From: an uncultured Prevotella sp.
GTDB taxonomy: Bacteria > Bacteroidota > Bacteroidia > Bacteroidales > Bacteroidaceae
Reading direction: 5' to 3'
DNA: 22,136 nucleotides
Assembly (NCBI GenBank): GCA_900544825.1
Contig: UQWP01000064.1
Span: 1-22,136, forward strand
The notes below the pieces were generated by a model, which was not told the origin of the DNA, did not search any database, and saw only the letters and a list, made by a program, of their open reading frames with translations. Both the position numbers and the translations under genes were made by a program. Shown in pieces: positions 22,100 through 22,136 of this stretch; position 1 is the first letter of the stretch; the number at the start of each line of letters is the position of its first letter.

Positions 22100-22136
22100 G
22101 TGTGTTGTCTAATGGGTGCAAGTCCCTAACGAGCCC
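22100..22136 (+). mobile_element. Probable 5' end of a group II intron (cut by window edge)
   Basis: From 22100 the sequence starts GTGTG, matching the GUGYG 5' consensus of group II introns. It continues with TAATGGGTGCAAGTCCCTAA, the GGG...CCC hairpin phrase common at the start of domain I in bacterial introns, then CGAGCCC. It lies 21 nt after a terminator-like hairpin; group IIC introns favour such sites, though usually closer. The reverse transcriptase and 3' end would be outside the window. Confidence 0.55.

Overview
The window looks like chromosome from a gut Bacteroidales bacterium, most likely Prevotella/Segatella (copri-like). The reasons are the repeated Bacteroidetes-type promoters (TTTG, about 20 nt, TAnnTTTG), an nqrABCDEF operon beside a very large TamB-family gene, a DUF3575-DUF5119-fimbrillin surface operon, and an HU-like gene followed by the 30-residue 'smalltalk' peptide gene. 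The species is an inference; no rRNA or marker gene is present.

Layout. Bases 1-10,480 are core genome. A tamB-like gene runs leftwards to a terminator at the left edge. It diverges from a complete six-gene operon for the sodium-pumping NADH:quinone reductase (nqrA-F), which ends in a textbook terminator. From about 10,480 to 12,370 lies one AAA-ATPase/PD-(D/E)XK nuclease gene with its own promoter, bracketed by a 17-bp near-identical direct repeat and by two terminators that share their stem sequence. From 12,402 to 16,075, on the minus strand, is a surface-fimbria operon: a DUF3575/OmpA-like protein, a DUF5119 lipoprotein and a fimbrillin-family lipoprotein. Five 22-bp tandem repeats lie between the last two genes. 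From 16,266 to 17,380, also on the minus strand, are an HU-like DNA-binding protein with a Gly/Thr/Ser tail and the smalltalk peptide, behind a long folded leader.

The right third (17,400-22,136) is accessory. It holds a 152-bp almost fully palindromic MITE-like element, a hipBA-type regulator/kinase pair bracketed by copies of a 12-bp motif, and a roughly 950-bp gene-poor stretch of repeat and gene debris with opposed promoters and strong hairpins. Beyond these are an unrecognised exported protein, a gene 3' fragment ending in a nested palindrome, a small membrane-protein ORF, and a probable 5' end of a group II intron cut by the window edge.

How it works together. Nqr pumps sodium while reducing quinone in the inner membrane. 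TamB is an envelope assembly/lipid-transport protein. The fimbrial operon supplies a surface structure and its anchor. The right side carries a toxin-antitoxin-like module among repeats and mobile-element traces. No wholly new multi-gene system can be shown. The best leads are the 22-bp repeat array in the fimbrial operon, the MITE-like palindrome, the hipBA 12-mer, the folded HU/smalltalk leader, a possible small RNA near 20.2 kb, and the flanked ATPase cassette.
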